Below, in pieces: positions 46,001 to 59,900 of a stretch of 64,000 bases of DNA. The DNA comes from Phoenix dactylifera (taxonomy: Eukaryota; Streptophyta; Magnoliopsida; Arecales; Arecaceae), in assembly GCF_009389715.1 (NCBI RefSeq), contig NW_024067734.1:558001-622000 (forward strand), written 5' to 3'. Both the position numbers and the translations under genes were made by a program. Numbering within the stretch: the first letter of the stretch is position 1; each line of letters begins with the position of its first letter. Below the pieces are notes generated by a model. It was not told where the DNA came from. It worked only from the letters and a program-made list of their open reading frames with translations, and made no database searches.

Positions 46001-46699
46001 CTAAATCATTATCGAACTTTGGCATAGTAACACTTTTCTTTAAAGTAATTTATCTTTAGGTCAATCTTTCTAGATTGGCTAAAAGTTTCCATCACCTACC
46101 ATTTCTTGATAGGGGTTTTTCTTTTATCATCAACCTTCTAGGATTTGATTGGTCTAGAATCAAAATATCCACCAGAAGAAAATGGCTTGTGCTTATGCTG
46201 CTGATCATGGGTCTCCAACCTCTTTGAGTCCTACTAGAAGTGCTCCTACTATATGATCAACTCCTCTGGCCGCAAGCCAAATCATATTTTCTTATTGTAT
46301 CAGTAAAACAGAGCTTCTATGTAGAGAAAATTTTTGTTCTTCAATTCCTCAAACTTTCTTCTCTATTTAGACTCTAGTCCAAGCTTGTTTCTAATGAAAA
46401 TCCTGTCGGTAGTAGCCTACTGATTTTTTATGTCTTTCTTCTTTAGCACTAACAATTCTAGATTAGTCGAAGTCATCTTTACCTTACCTCCAGAAAATGG
46501 TTGCAATCCACCAACATGATCCCCTTGTCTTTTTCTAGGAACTTTAACCAACCACCCACAATTATCTCCTAAATGGCATTGCGATGGACAATATAATTAG
46601 CTATATGCTAGCTTTATTTGTTATATCATTTGTAGCATTTTTTATCCTTCAACTCCTCTGGTGGGGGGATCTTGTGCTTGTTAGGTAGCTGTATCTGCT

Positions 46700-48160
46700 T
46701 ATCTTTTAAGAAATGATTAGATATTTGTTCTACTTTGGTGATATTAAAGGAGTACCTTGTATCACCTTGGGAACGGGTTGGCCTATTGCTGGCTGATTCC
46801 ATGGAGTCGGTCTATTTAGGACTTTTTAGATATACAACTTGCTAGTTAGAATATCGGTCACGTAATTTTTGTTGCTGTCATTTCCTTTAAAACTACATTG
46901 ATCAAAACCATCTACTTCCAAGGTCAAGACCTTATAGTTTGGGTTTCTCGCATATGTCTCTTTGGACACCCTTTTCTGTTCCTCCTCTTGCAAGATGGCC
47001 TCATAATTAACTGCCTAACTGGTCAATTGGAAGAGCTCTAAAAATTTTTGCCCGACAAACTTCTTTCTTGGTTCCAAGTTCAATATGTTCTGTGCAATCA
47101 TCATATATTCGGCCTCTCTCAAGAAAGTGTAGCAATGGTTTTTGGCTACTAAGTCAACCTAACAAGATCAGCTATTGATACCTCTAGGCTCGATGTAGTA
47201 GAACTACATGTGGAACTAAGATTCTAAATCTTACCTTATGAGAACGGAATATAGGGTAGAATCACATGCCAGGTGAAGGCCAGTCCAATTAGTGAATTTG
47301 CAAACAACTGGAGTTTCAAAAAGTCATTGGCTCTGGATTTGCTACATTGGATAAAGAATCGGTCGATATGCTCGACAATCAAGAGATTATCATCTCCCAA
47401 GAATTCTGAAAATTCAAGTACCTTGTACCCTCTAGGAAACTCATAAACTAGGTCATACCAATCCGGATACGACTTTCAATACACCAGCCTTAGAACAAGC
47501 TGATAGGCACATAATAATTGATCTCATACCAGTTCAACCAATTGGGCAATATTTGGAAAGTGCACCCTATTGTAATTAATGGGTTGGGTAGGATAAGCCA
47601 GATGACACCAGTTGGAAAAGTGGATTGTGGTCTTTATTCGATGCACCCTTATTGATTTGGGGTTGCCCCCTAGCATATGGATTTAGTGCTGCTAGTTACT
47701 GGAGAGGTGGTGGTGGCACCTTTTGAGGTAGTTGCTACTCATCTTAGGAGCAAGATATATCAAGGCTTGGTTATATTTTGCTCTCCTTCAGTTACTCCAA
47801 AAGGACAACTAATTCTGGAAGCTAGTGTTAGCGAAGTTCCATCAATATTTCTTCTTGCAACCATCCGAGGATTAGGGTTGGTGAACCCAATCCTTGACTT
47901 GAGCTATGGCCTGACAGCAACTGAAACATCTATGATCATGTGCTCGGTTTGGCCATCTTGTCCTACAATTGTTCTCAGAGTAACCTCTCCATTAACTTGG
48001 TCTATAGGTCCCGAGGATTCTCCAGGATGATATTTGACCTTTCCTTTTTGGTAGGACAAAAACTTTTGGAGGTTAGGACTTTCTAATATATTGACTTCTC
48101 CATATTGTAAATGTTGATGGGTCAATGAAGGATCAGCCAAGTTTGCCTAAGGTATAATGG
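46700..48160 (-). pseudogene. Gypsy gag remnant
   Basis: On the minus strand about 47450-47240 reads YKVLEFSEFLGDDNLLIVEHI, then FFIQCSKSRANDFLKLQLFANSL and GLAFTWHVILP, a clear match to the retrotransposon gag core of plant Gypsy elements ('F.G......H...F..QC.......KL.LF..SL.G.A..W'). The 48140-47904 stretch upstream is probably the gag N-terminal part. Stops interrupt both. Confidence 0.7.
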
Positions 48161-50758
48161 AGTGTGCTTTGGCATTTGGTAGTGGCCAGCTATGATGGAG
48201 ATAAGTCGCTCAACTTGCTTCACCAGAAGAGCTGAAGATGCTTCATGATTGTTCTGTGTACAACCTCATTGTAGTGGCCAACTAACTGGCAGCTACTTCC
48301 AACAAGTCACACTGACTCAGGCCCATGTAGAACTTAATCCGTGTAACCATCTTATGAAAAGGATTGGTTGGTGGATAGATCTTGCAGAGTATGGCTTTCA
48401 ATGCTAAGCTCTTTAGGATAAGTAGAGCCAGTCAGGGCGCTAGTGACTTCAACTCTCTGAGGCTAGAGGAACAAGTCCAAATAACTTGGCTTAGAAGTTT
48501 CGAGTCTCCTCAGTCGAATGCGATGGATTCCCTGGTAACCATATGATTTAATATCCATCCTCTTCTTGGCAGCATGATAGAAGCTACGGAAAAAAAAACT
48601 TGTTGGCTGGTCCTTCTCCTTCCTTGCAAGGGGCGTGAGAGAGATGACAGGACTTGTAGCTGAGTGTGGTGATTGCGCATGCACGCCACCAATATCAAAT
48701 AGATAGAAAGGAGATAAAATGAAGGAGATAGTGACAGTAGCGGAGATCTAGGTGCCTTGACTTTTAAGAACTTTCGCTACTGTAACATTCTATGCTCGAT
48801 AAAGTAGAAAATAAAGTGTAGTCGGGGCCATGAGTTACTTCTTCTACTACTAGAAAACTAGAGTTCTACTGAAAAACTAAAATAAAGGAATTTAAAATAA
48901 TAACAGTAATGATAAATTAAGGATAAAGTAAAGATAAAGTTATTGATTGATTGACGAAAGATCCTTTTTAGATTACAATATAACTCTAAAATTATTAAAT
49001 AACTACTGACAACCATAGTCATAACCACCCATATTGGTCCACCATCATTTCCAACAGTTTTCAGCAGTTTCGTTCCATGACTCCATGTATTTTCCACATA
49101 CATAATCACAAGTATCACCTAGACTAGAACTTAGCACCCTTCAGCTTGTTTTAGGCTTCCACGTGGCATCCACTTAGGGCCATTGCTGAGATAAGGTGTA
49201 AACTAAACTCAACTCATGTGCAATTCTCTATTCCTCATGTTGATGCCATTATTAGTGATGGTAGTTTCTACTCCACCACTCAAGTTGTACAGAGTCTCCA
49301 TTCATCATGTGGATGCTGGTATTAATGTGTTGACTATCATTACAGTTCAATGCTTAATATGCAATAAATATTAATAATGTTGATATTGATGTATTGAACC
49401 ATCAATAAAATTGATTGTTTAATATAAAAAAAGACTTTTGAAGCTATCTATTTATTTAAATTTATTATTATATTATATTATATTTTAAGGACAATTGGAA
49501 AAAAGTAGAAAAATCATATCCCACACATCAAACGAGGCTAATATTAATGAATTAATGAGTGGAGTTATTATACGGAGGCTCAGTTTGTGTAGACTTTTCT
49601 ATTCACCATGCCCATATCAATATCAATGACATCGACATTAATGATGAAAGTTTTTTTACATGGCTATTATTAAAGTTTATTGCTTGATATGCAATTGAAG
49701 TTTGGCTATTGAAGTCTTTTAGATGATGATGGTGATGATGGAACACAAGTTAGGTGGAATTTTCGATTTGTTTTAGTTTTCCTAATAGGGGAACATATAG
49801 TTGGTGGAAATTCCAGCCTCTTTTAGGTTCATTTTATTTGGGGTGATCTAATATGGGAAAATAAATTCCATGTCAAATTACGATGTTTGGTATGAAAAGA
49901 GGATAAGAGAGATGGTAAAATAAATAAAACAAATAAGAGAGATGATATTTTTTTCCGAGACCAGATTATTGAGTGGAGATAATATGAAATTATCATTGCT
50001 TGATGAAAATGCCCCCACTTATATTATAATAATTATATTATATTAATATATTATAATTATATATTTATATTTATAGTTAATATACTAATTATAAAGTACT
50101 AATAAATATATTAATTATATATAATACTTATTATAGTTAATATATTTAAATAGTAAAAATACTATTTATAAATAATAATATAATTAATATATTAACAAAT
50201 ATTAACTATTAATAAATAATTAATAAATATTCATTAATTATTAATAAGTCTGATGTGGAAATTATTAGTAATTAATATATTTATTGATTAATAAATATAT
50301 TTATAAAACTTATAATATATATTTATAAACTTATAATATATATTTATGAGTATACCAAAAATATATTAAAATTTATTTACAATAGAAAATATATTTTTAA
50401 TATATGCTTAATTAATTTAAAAATATTTATTAAGTAATGTAAATATATTTTCTTCAAAATGTCTCACATTGATAGCCTTCGACTATAAATGGCTAAGAAA
50501 TGGATCAAACAAAAAAAACGAAAATTATTATTTGGATTGTTTATTTAATAACATTGTTGGAAATTAGCAATATTTCATATAAGATTACCTCCTATCAAAC
50601 ATAGTAATTTTTTGTAATATTATTTTTCAAAATATTTTTTTCAACAACTAAATATAATAAAATTTATATAATTGTTTTTTCAGCTAAATAATTTTTAGGA
50701 ATTCTCAGATTATGCCGTAATCTGACACGTAACCCAAGCAACATGGAATCTCAGATTA
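48160..50758. other. Gypsy 5' flank, then AT-rich intergenic
   Basis: About 48160-48800 is probably leader or LTR of the Gypsy remnant, but no LTR pair or primer-binding site could be recognised. About 50000-50460 is extremely AT-rich with irregular TTAATAAATATA-type repetition. No gene seen. Confidence 0.4.
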
Positions 50759-50858
50759 ATGTTCTATTTTGTCGACTACATTTGTGCTTATCCATCCGTG
50801 CAGCCCCACCTGTTCAAAAAGAACCGAAAAAGTAAACCGTTGTTGGACTGAGCCTATC

Positions 50859-53800
50859 ATGACTCTGAGGGGATTGGGGAGGGGGATTTCGATCGGGAAA
50901 AGATGCTTCTCGAGCTTTACGGAAGTGGAGAAGCCCCCGATGGACGGGAAGCCCATCAATCTCTTCTCTGCGATCAACCAGGCCCTCCACATCGCTCTGG
51001 AGACGGATCCCCGGTGAGTTCTATTGGTTTCCTCAGATGCCCAATTGCCCATGCTGTGGTTTATGATGTTCCTTTCTTTATACTGACCTGTTTGCGTTGG
51101 GTCTAAAGTTGAGATTTTTAACGGGAAAAAGATAGTATTTTTATATCTTAAAGAGGAGCTTGGATGATAAAGACCTTCTTACTTTTGATCGATGATGTTG
51201 CTTTGTCGTTTGAGGGCGATTTAGATGTGGAAGCTTTTATTTCAAGGATTCTGATGTTTCTGTAAAAGTTCAGATATGGCCTTTGTAATCTCGGTGTAGA
51301 ATATCTGTGGAATTTTTGTCCTTGGTAAGGATTATTGTTTATGATCCTCTAATTTTACGAAGTTTGTTATATGATAAGCTTTGCAAAATTGGTTATTTAA
51401 TTTTTAACTTTATACTCTTTGAGCATTAAAAGAATGAAGTTGTGGCATGATTGGTTATCTATTTTCAGTAGTGGGCATTTCTTCCAGTTTGAGTTTTATG
51501 TATGAATTGAGTTTGAGTCTTGGTTGATATGTTTTAAAAAATTGAAAAAACAAAACTGATTTATGCCTTCCTGTTTAATCTGAATAGTTTGGTTGTAGTT
51601 CTACAAAATTCGAATGATTGATACAGTAATCAAGAAGTTTCAAGCGAAGGGGGCAAGAAGAAAAGGGCTGAAGTGTTTGCTATACTCCAATACAATTTAC
51701 TCATCTAAGCATGTGAAATGCATAAAATTGGTCCTATTGTGTTGAGAAGGGCTAAAATTATGGAAGACTGCCTGGTCCCTGACAGTAAAATGAACATCAA
51801 GTTGACCTAGTCAAGCTTCTTCATATATACTACTTATGGTTAGTTCTCTTCATAATGTAGTAAGCTTTTTCTTAGGATTATTAGAATTTCTCATCTTGCT
51901 GTTATGACCTTGATTTGGCATGTTTAATTTCTCTATCGACTATGATACTTCCAATATTATGGCATATAACATTATTGAGGAGAGGTTCTTCGCTAAACAA
52001 CCCTCAAAGTAGAAACAAGTGAAGCAAACATTAGTTGGTTCTGATTTCAAGAAACAGCATGCCATCGAATAGCAACAACCAAAAAGTGTTTAGCTATATG
52101 ATGGATAGTTAAATTTTAGTGTGAAACAAACACCATTTGAAAGATAATTAGAAAAGTTTTGCGATATTTGTTCGTGAACTTGAAAATTGGATAGAAAAGC
52201 AATAGGATTTTGACTAAGGGGCCTTCAAAATATCAGAAATTACAATTTTCTAGCAAGGTTTAAAACATAGAGGTACAGGGGCATCCAAACTGGATATGGG
52301 TGCCATATATGCTGCATCAATCATTGTACCATCAGAGGGTATAAATGTGTGTGCATACATACAACCTCTATGCCCTTGGTATGGCCTCTCTTGAATTATT
52401 TTCAGATTTACACAAGTTTTGGTATAGGTTTTGGAGTTCAATCCAAATAAGATTTGCTGCACCGATCGGTACCGTACCATTCCGGACATATCATATTGTA
52501 CTCATACCAGACCGATATGCAGTCTCGTACCATACCGACACTCAATAGGCCTCGTAATCTTATACCGTATTGCGGACCAATATTGTAATAAAATGGTATC
52601 AATATAGGTCCAGTGTTGAGATGGTAAATCTTGACCCAAAACTTTAAAATAATTTATGCAAATCCTTCTTGCATGCTCAAATACATGAATTTGATGATCC
52701 AACAACCTTTTAATCCTCATTTAGAAAAATCGGCCATGATTTTTTCCCAATTAGACACAAAATTCCACTCAAGGTTTTTAAGAAATAAGAAAGAAAAGGG
52801 AGAGAGAAAATTTACTTAGCTAGAATGATTTTGTAGCCCCAAAAATTGAAAACAAGCCAGCAAGCCAATGTCCTGAGGTAGTCTTCCCTTCTCTGACATT
52901 TTTTCCACCTTCAAACAGCAGATAAGAATTGCAATGGGGTTGTTTTAGTTATGCAGCTTTGGGCTTGGTTTGGGGTGATCTGCTCGAATTGCTGGAACCA
53001 AGGAACTGCTCACTTTATGGTTGGTTTAAGCATGTAGCTGCGGTTCAGCTGGTCTCTATCTGAACCGTTGCCCCTTTCTAGGTCCAAGGGGTTGGTAAGG
53101 TATGTACTGTACCCAAAAAAAGGTATGTATTGATGTATATATAATTAAAACCTTGTTTTCGAATGATGTGAGTTATGAGTGAAAAATGAGTTCTTAGAGT
53201 CACTTTTTGTTATTTTGGGTCAAATTCAATTTCAAAGGATGTTAGAGGTCCGGATAAACCTATGCTTAGGATTCTAGGGTTTCCTAAAGGTTTGCATTCA
53301 ATGGTTCAACTTGAATCTGAGTTTTTTTTTTTTTTTTGTTGGGTTTTTTTTTTTGGGGTGGGGTGGGGTGCATACTTGCTTGCTATGAGAAGAGGTAGAC
53401 AAAGTGCCTGAGGAATAATTCAAGAATCAATTAAGCTTACTTCTAGAGTTTTTCTCCTCTTTGGTGAGTTGCTGCTGCTCTGCCTCCTATTTTGCCACTC
53501 AAGGTCATGGGAAAGATTTTTGGTCTTTGCTCATCGAGTAGGCCTAAATTTTAGCATCACAAGTCAACATATTCCTCCCTCACGACTTCACCTGTATGGT
53601 TGGATTTCTAGTTATAAAACATGCTATAGTTTTTATTGCATCGAATATCTTGTAGCAGTTTCAGTTTTTGATGCATTATTTGTTTTAAATGTTTTTTTAG
53701 TTATTATTTTCTGTTTAGGAGGTCAATTTATCGTGGCATGCTATCCATGGGTGCTATTCATGCTACAATACTGTGAACAATAACCGTGGCTTAATGGAGT

Positions 53801-56800
53801 AATCTGAATGCTCTATTTTGTTCCGTTCATCTCTAGGGAAGGCAGTACTGGTGTGAGACTAATAGTGGGCCAGCTAATCAAAATACAAAAAAGGTCAACT
53901 TGGCTGTTCAGTTTAGGTTTATTTTCAATTCAAGAATCCTATTATAGTAGGAATAATGTTTGGTTAGTTTTATTACAAGGGAGAAGTGGCTAGCTGTGGT
54001 GGTGGGGAGTTTGGAGAATTATACGCGAGATTTCTTCAGAATATAAGTGGCCTTAGGCTGCAGCTGATCATGGGCCGGGTCTTGGGCCAAAACTATATTC
54101 ATTTTAGTTGTGCTTCGGGCTGGGCTTATTTAAAATATGATATTTTCTATGCCCAAGACCGGCCCATGATCAAGTCTGGCTTAGGCCTTCTGTTTCCTCC
54201 TCTCTCTTTTCTTATCCTTCTCCCTTCTTCCGTATTTCTTATTCTACTCTAATTTCCCCTATTCTAAAATCCTGCGGACTTACTGCTGTTATAAGATCAG
54301 AATTTAAATCTGAAACAATTTTCATTGCCATCAATCCCTAATCAGCAAATCAGAAATTAGATTTAAAACTGATTTTTTGTAATAACTGATCAAATGAGTT
54401 CAGTGATTGATATATAGATCAGATCAGATCTGATCTGAGCAAAAAATTGTTGCAGATTCGTGTAGCCTTTAAATTTCAATGAGGCTCTACCGGCTTCATA
54501 GCATATGTTTCATGACTTGTTTTCTATTTGTGCATTTAGTTTTTCTTTATCATTTTGTTTTATCATTTCCATATTACCAAGTGAGTATCAAGAAAGGTGG
54601 AAAAGTTAGCAGCTTAAAATGATTATCTTCTGTGTAATGATTATTTGGCATTGGTGAAGGCATGTACAGGTATGTGATAGTGAGCCTTACTCTCTAGAAC
54701 TCATCAAAAGTTAGAGGCCTCATTTAATGTCTTTCCCTTCATAAATTAATTAAGAAAACAAAGATCAAATATGAGTGCAAAAGTAGTAATGATATGAAAC
54801 TTTTCTCTTACAAACCATATGATTTGATAGAGCAGAACTAAAGTGCATTAGAAACCATATATCTTAATTAAATCTACTTACAAAGCATTAAACATAGCAT
54901 GTTTCATGTAGAAAGTATACATTTAGAAATAGTAAAAGAACAGTCTGCTATATTGCTGGTGCCGCTTCAATAATTATATCCTAAAGCAACATCAAAATAC
55001 CAAGTCTTTTCTCTTTGAAAAGTTCTGACATATCCCTCACCAAATCATTTTGGGACCCTATTTGATTGCAAGATAGCAAACATGGGTTAGCTAACCCTAA
55101 TTCTCGCAAATGCTGCAAGATTATGTTAATCATGGGATGGTAAGACGTGGTACTTTGTTGAAGTGTGAGGTTAGTGGAATATTGTGTGAAAAGTGTGGAA
55201 AAGTAAGAGAGTGAAGAGAGATCTCCATGAGTAACATATATCTCACCTTTCTGGTAGGTTAGAGTTAACCCAGTTATCTCACTTTCGACCTGTTGACTAG
55301 ATAACTTTAACCCCTCGAAAAGCAATCATCTTTAGCAGGTCAGCAGGATGACTTGGACCTAACACATGGTTGCCCAGCAAATAATGTGCAAGAATGAAGT
55401 GAGTTACATAACTCAATTTGTTACTTAACCATAGTCAAAAGGATTTAGTAAAAAAGCATCTTAGTGCATGAGGCTCCCACCACTGTAAGCTCTGGGAAGA
55501 GCCAGATGCACACAGCCTTACCCCCCGCATGCGGAGAGGCTGTTTCTATATTTTGAGCCCATGACACCTAAGTCACAATGGAGCAATATTACCATTGCAC
55601 CAAAGCCCACCCTTGTTGAAAGGATTTAAGTATGAAGTGAAAGCAGCTGACTTTTAGAATGTAAGACATAATCCCATTGAAAAGCTCAAGAATAGGTTCA
55701 CTAAATATATCATATCACAGATTGCCAAAATTAAAATTTTTATTATGGAATAAGAAAGTATAAAATGATCAGAGCTGATGACTCTGAAAACAGTTCAAAT
55801 TGTCCACACAAGATCGCATCTTCTTCAAAAATTTCTCTTATGCCTGGGTTGCAAATGAACCGAGCTGTTTTGGCAACTTGGAATCAGTTTGATAACAGCT
55901 CGTTTACATCAGCTCAGTTAGAAAATGAGATAAACAGATTTCAAAACTTTGCTCATAAATGAGTCGAGTCTAAACAAGAAGAATGCCTTGCAAAAATAAA
56001 GTGAAGTTCAGCTTGTTTCAATAAAAGATTGCTTCATATATTAAATGAAGCGAGCTTGAACAACTTGTGTTAAGCTTGGTTCAAGCTCAAGCGTAGCTCA
56101 AGCCGAGCCTGAATAACTTGATATTTGGCTCACTCTGCTAATTTATACTGCTATTTACCCCTCATGATCACTTGTGCCCGATAACTCAGATGTGGCCACT
56201 TACATTGTTATTATTAAAATAGATGATGCCACTCATAATCCCTGAGGTTCTCTAATATGAATGAGGGCACATGTACCACCTAGTTAGAGGTCCACTTAAA
56301 TGCTTACTAATAATTCAAATGAGGCCACTCATATACCACCAAAGGGTCAGCATATATCTTTCAAATATGATATTGGTTTTATATTTGGTAGAATTTACGA
56401 TGCCATACTAAACAATTACTATAAAAGGTTCAATGCAAATAAACAGATGTGGGAAGGGGTTCTAGGAAGAATGTAATTTCAAGTCAAAATACACATATAG
56501 AAGTTTCAATATATGATTTTGGAACTCATATTCTGAACTTCCACATAGAACCTAAATCATAGATTCAAATGGATACAGGACCTGATTTCGAAGGAAGAAT
56601 GACTCTGGATCCTTAAAACTAATCATAGATCTGACAATATAAAAAACAACTCCAAAACTAAATCCGATTGTGGAGTGCAGAGTTTGAAGAGAAACTCTAA
56701 ATTTCTATCTTCAAAACAACACTTAGCTTAGAAAAGCTTCAAAAATGCAATATATCTCAATTGACATGCCTGGTACAAACTATTGCTAAGAACCCTTGGC

Positions 56801-56898
56801 TGACACTCAAAACGTCAGGCAGACCTTAAATTTAAAGGTATGGAAAAATGACTTATGATGCATTAGAAACCAATAAGATCCTTGTCCAAACTTCCTTC

Positions 56899-56945
<47 letters not shown>

Positions 56946-59900
56946 AAGGCCTATGCGCTCAGTCCTTTTCTCTCTTACTGCCCTCTGTTGCCTCTTCATA
57001 TATAAGCATGATAAGTAGGTCCACATGAGTAAATAGTTCAGCTAAGTAGGTCAAGTACCCTAGGTCAGTTAGGTCGGTGGGGTGCTAGGTTGTCAGATAT
57101 ATATTTGGTTCTACAGACAGGCTACTAAAAAAAATCAAACTACTAAAGACAGGCTCTATTAGATGTCCTTTTTCTAAGATCTCTTTCCAATTTCATTTTC
57201 TTAAGATATGCAAATAAAAAAATTTAACCCCCACTTTGAGTTTTTCCTGAAAATATACAAATACAATAAAAAAGTCAACTTTTCAACTCGAAATAATCTT
57301 GATTTTTGAGGTTAGCTAAAAATAACAACACACAAATGCTTCTCAAATCTGAAGAGCTCATTAATTCTTTTATATTGATATGCTGCTAAAACTAAAAGCA
57401 ATGAGAAAAGTCGTATATTTTGTCTTTGAAGGATTTCATCTATATGATGCTAATCAGCATACAAATATGCATATTTTCTAATTAGAGATTTGGAAATTAT
57501 CCCTCAGCCTGCAAGCTTTATATTGTCTATCTTGTCTTGGTCGCCATTATTTTTCTATTGTCGTCTGATTTTCTATGAGGAATATATTGCTTGATGCCTT
57601 GATGGTTCAAGTAATTACCAATCCTTTTTTACGATAGCAATAAAGTTCTTTATGACTTTCCTTTGACTTCTCTGAACATTCCGCACAAATCAAAGCTTTC
57701 TTAATGAGGCTAATCAAGGCCCTTCTCAAGGTTTTCTCAATACACACTCATAATCTTGATCAGTTCTGTATCACCTTATAGGGTTCTAGCAAGCAGGAAA
57801 ACCACCATTTTCAATATAACTCCACAATCATATTCCCCCATTATAAACCCAAATGATTTAGCAGCCAAACAGTATTTATCAACACCTAACTTTATAGGAA
57901 TGATCTCAAATATAAACTCTATTGAGTCAGAACTTGTCAAAGAAAGAAGAAATGTGGTCCAAACCATGCTGTTCTTGACCATTAAGCATGTTATTATCAA
58001 AATACAAAAGAACAACAATAACATATGAAGACCTCTACCTAGCATTCAAAGATCAGAATGATCTTCTATTTAAAGACCTTTTTGTTACTAAGTAGAGGAC
58101 CGGAAATGGGCAAATGATGCAGAAATGTTTCTACTTAGATGTGCTGGTGGAGTCAGTTGTGGCTGTGTGGGTGTTATTCACGAATATGTTGTTACAGAAA
58201 GTGCTCTCTTCCTTGCACTTTTCTCATATGTATCTGTGAAATTTTGGCATAGTCAAAGTGATTTTAGAGCCTAAGCGGACTTGAAAAAGAAAATATGATG
58301 GGGTTAGCGGATGCTAATTGACGATGCCCTCCGGTTACAACTTCCTGATGTACAATCATGAGCTTGCAAATGATGAAAATCAGTGCAAAGTAGCATTTTT
58401 TTTTAAGTTGATAGTAATGACATTGATCTGTTAATGGAGCATGTGTTAGTAGGTGCTGGCCTCATGCTACTTCACTTTCATTTTAGTGATTAGTGTTATT
58501 CATTAATCATAATTATACTCAAAAGTGAAAAGCTTTCTTGCAGTGCTTACGTATTCGGAGAGGATGTAGGTTTTGGTGGTGTCTTTCGCTGCACAACAGG
58601 ATTGGCTGATCGATTTGGTAGAAACCGAGTTTTCAATACCCCCTTATGTGAACAGGTATTTTTTATTTGGTTCTGCTGTCTGTCATCTTTATCTGTAAAT
58701 GCTCTGAATATCAAGCACTCGGCAGTGGATTGGGGACACTCAACCCTGTAATTGTGCAAGAGTTCATGCTCTGAGTTTTTTCAGATTATATGACCACTCA
58801 TCTTTATGTTCTTTGGTGATAGTTATATTCATAATACTTATTTTTTCCATCATTTATATGGAAGTGTGGGGTTGATTATCAAGGAATTTTTTTATTTCCT
58901 CATTTTATTCCCCTCTTTCTGACAAGTTCTCATGGATAGGGTATTGCTGGATTCGCCATTGGCCTTGCAGCAATGGTGCGCATTATGTTTTATGTTATGA
59001 TATCATTGTTCTTTCACCTCATTTTTTGTCAATCTTTTTGTTTATTCAATTGTATACCGTTGTAGTAGGTAAATTTTCTATTGTCTTTCAGACTATTTGT
59101 AACTTTAGCATTAGTTTTGAATGATAGGGGAATCGAGCTATTGCAGAAATTCAGTTCGCAGACTATATCTATCCTGCTTTTGACCAGGCATGTCTTTTGT
59201 TTTATAGAATTTCACCTCTTTACTTCTTATTCTCTCTTTCAATGGTCTAGTTTAAAAAAATTACCTAAGTAGATGGGATGGATTTTCTCAGTCTATGTAC
59301 TATATAAATCACATGAAGATTTAATCTATCTAGTATTTGCATATTTATTGTAAATTTTGCTGGAAATCTTTGGTACTCTGGCAAGTACATATATGATTAT
59401 TCGCACAAGATTTCAATGTGTTAAAACATATGTACGGCGGAAATGCAAGTGATCATTCAACTGAAAATCATCAGAGGTTATATTATGGTTGCTAATATTA
59501 AATACTAAGAACAAGGTTTTGCTATTTATTGAGGGTTTTATATAAAATCTGGTTTATACTTTGAATGTTGAAATTAAGTGACTTGCATATAATCCATGGT
59601 TAATTACGCTATATATGAATATTATATATAAGTTGAGGCTTTTTATCATAAATTATTATTGGGTAGGGGATTAATTCAAAAAAGGGTGAAAACCCCACTC
59701 TACCAGCACATGAAGATAGGGGAAATTGAGTTAAACATAATATAATAGATGATTCCTAGGTGAGAACCTTCATCAAGTTTTTCAATGTTCTTAAAGAATT
59801 AGGTCCTTGGTCATAATTTTTTGAAGACTTGAATGGTGAAAGAAACAAGACGCTAATTCGAGTTACTATTAGCATTATATCCATTATATAAAGTACATGA

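Larger units (their letters stand above)
51014..58543. other. BCKDHB intron 1 (7.5 kb)
   Basis: AT-rich intron containing the TACCG-rich repeat (52455-52640), poly(T) and TTTTTTTTTGGGG runs near 53320-53360, a near-perfect inverted repeat (54066-54171), a SINE (55453-55611) and a (CT)n tract (56901-56942). No other gene seen; all open frames here lack domains. Confidence 0.6.

Noticed and set aside
50769..50858. Upstream in-frame ATG for BCKDHB
   Set aside because: The extra 30 residues do not resemble a mitochondrial presequence, while [20 protein letters not shown] does; kept only as an alternative start.
54419..54438. 20-bp GATC palindrome as a regulatory site
   Set aside because: Internal GATC repetition makes such a palindrome likely by chance; no gene start nearby.
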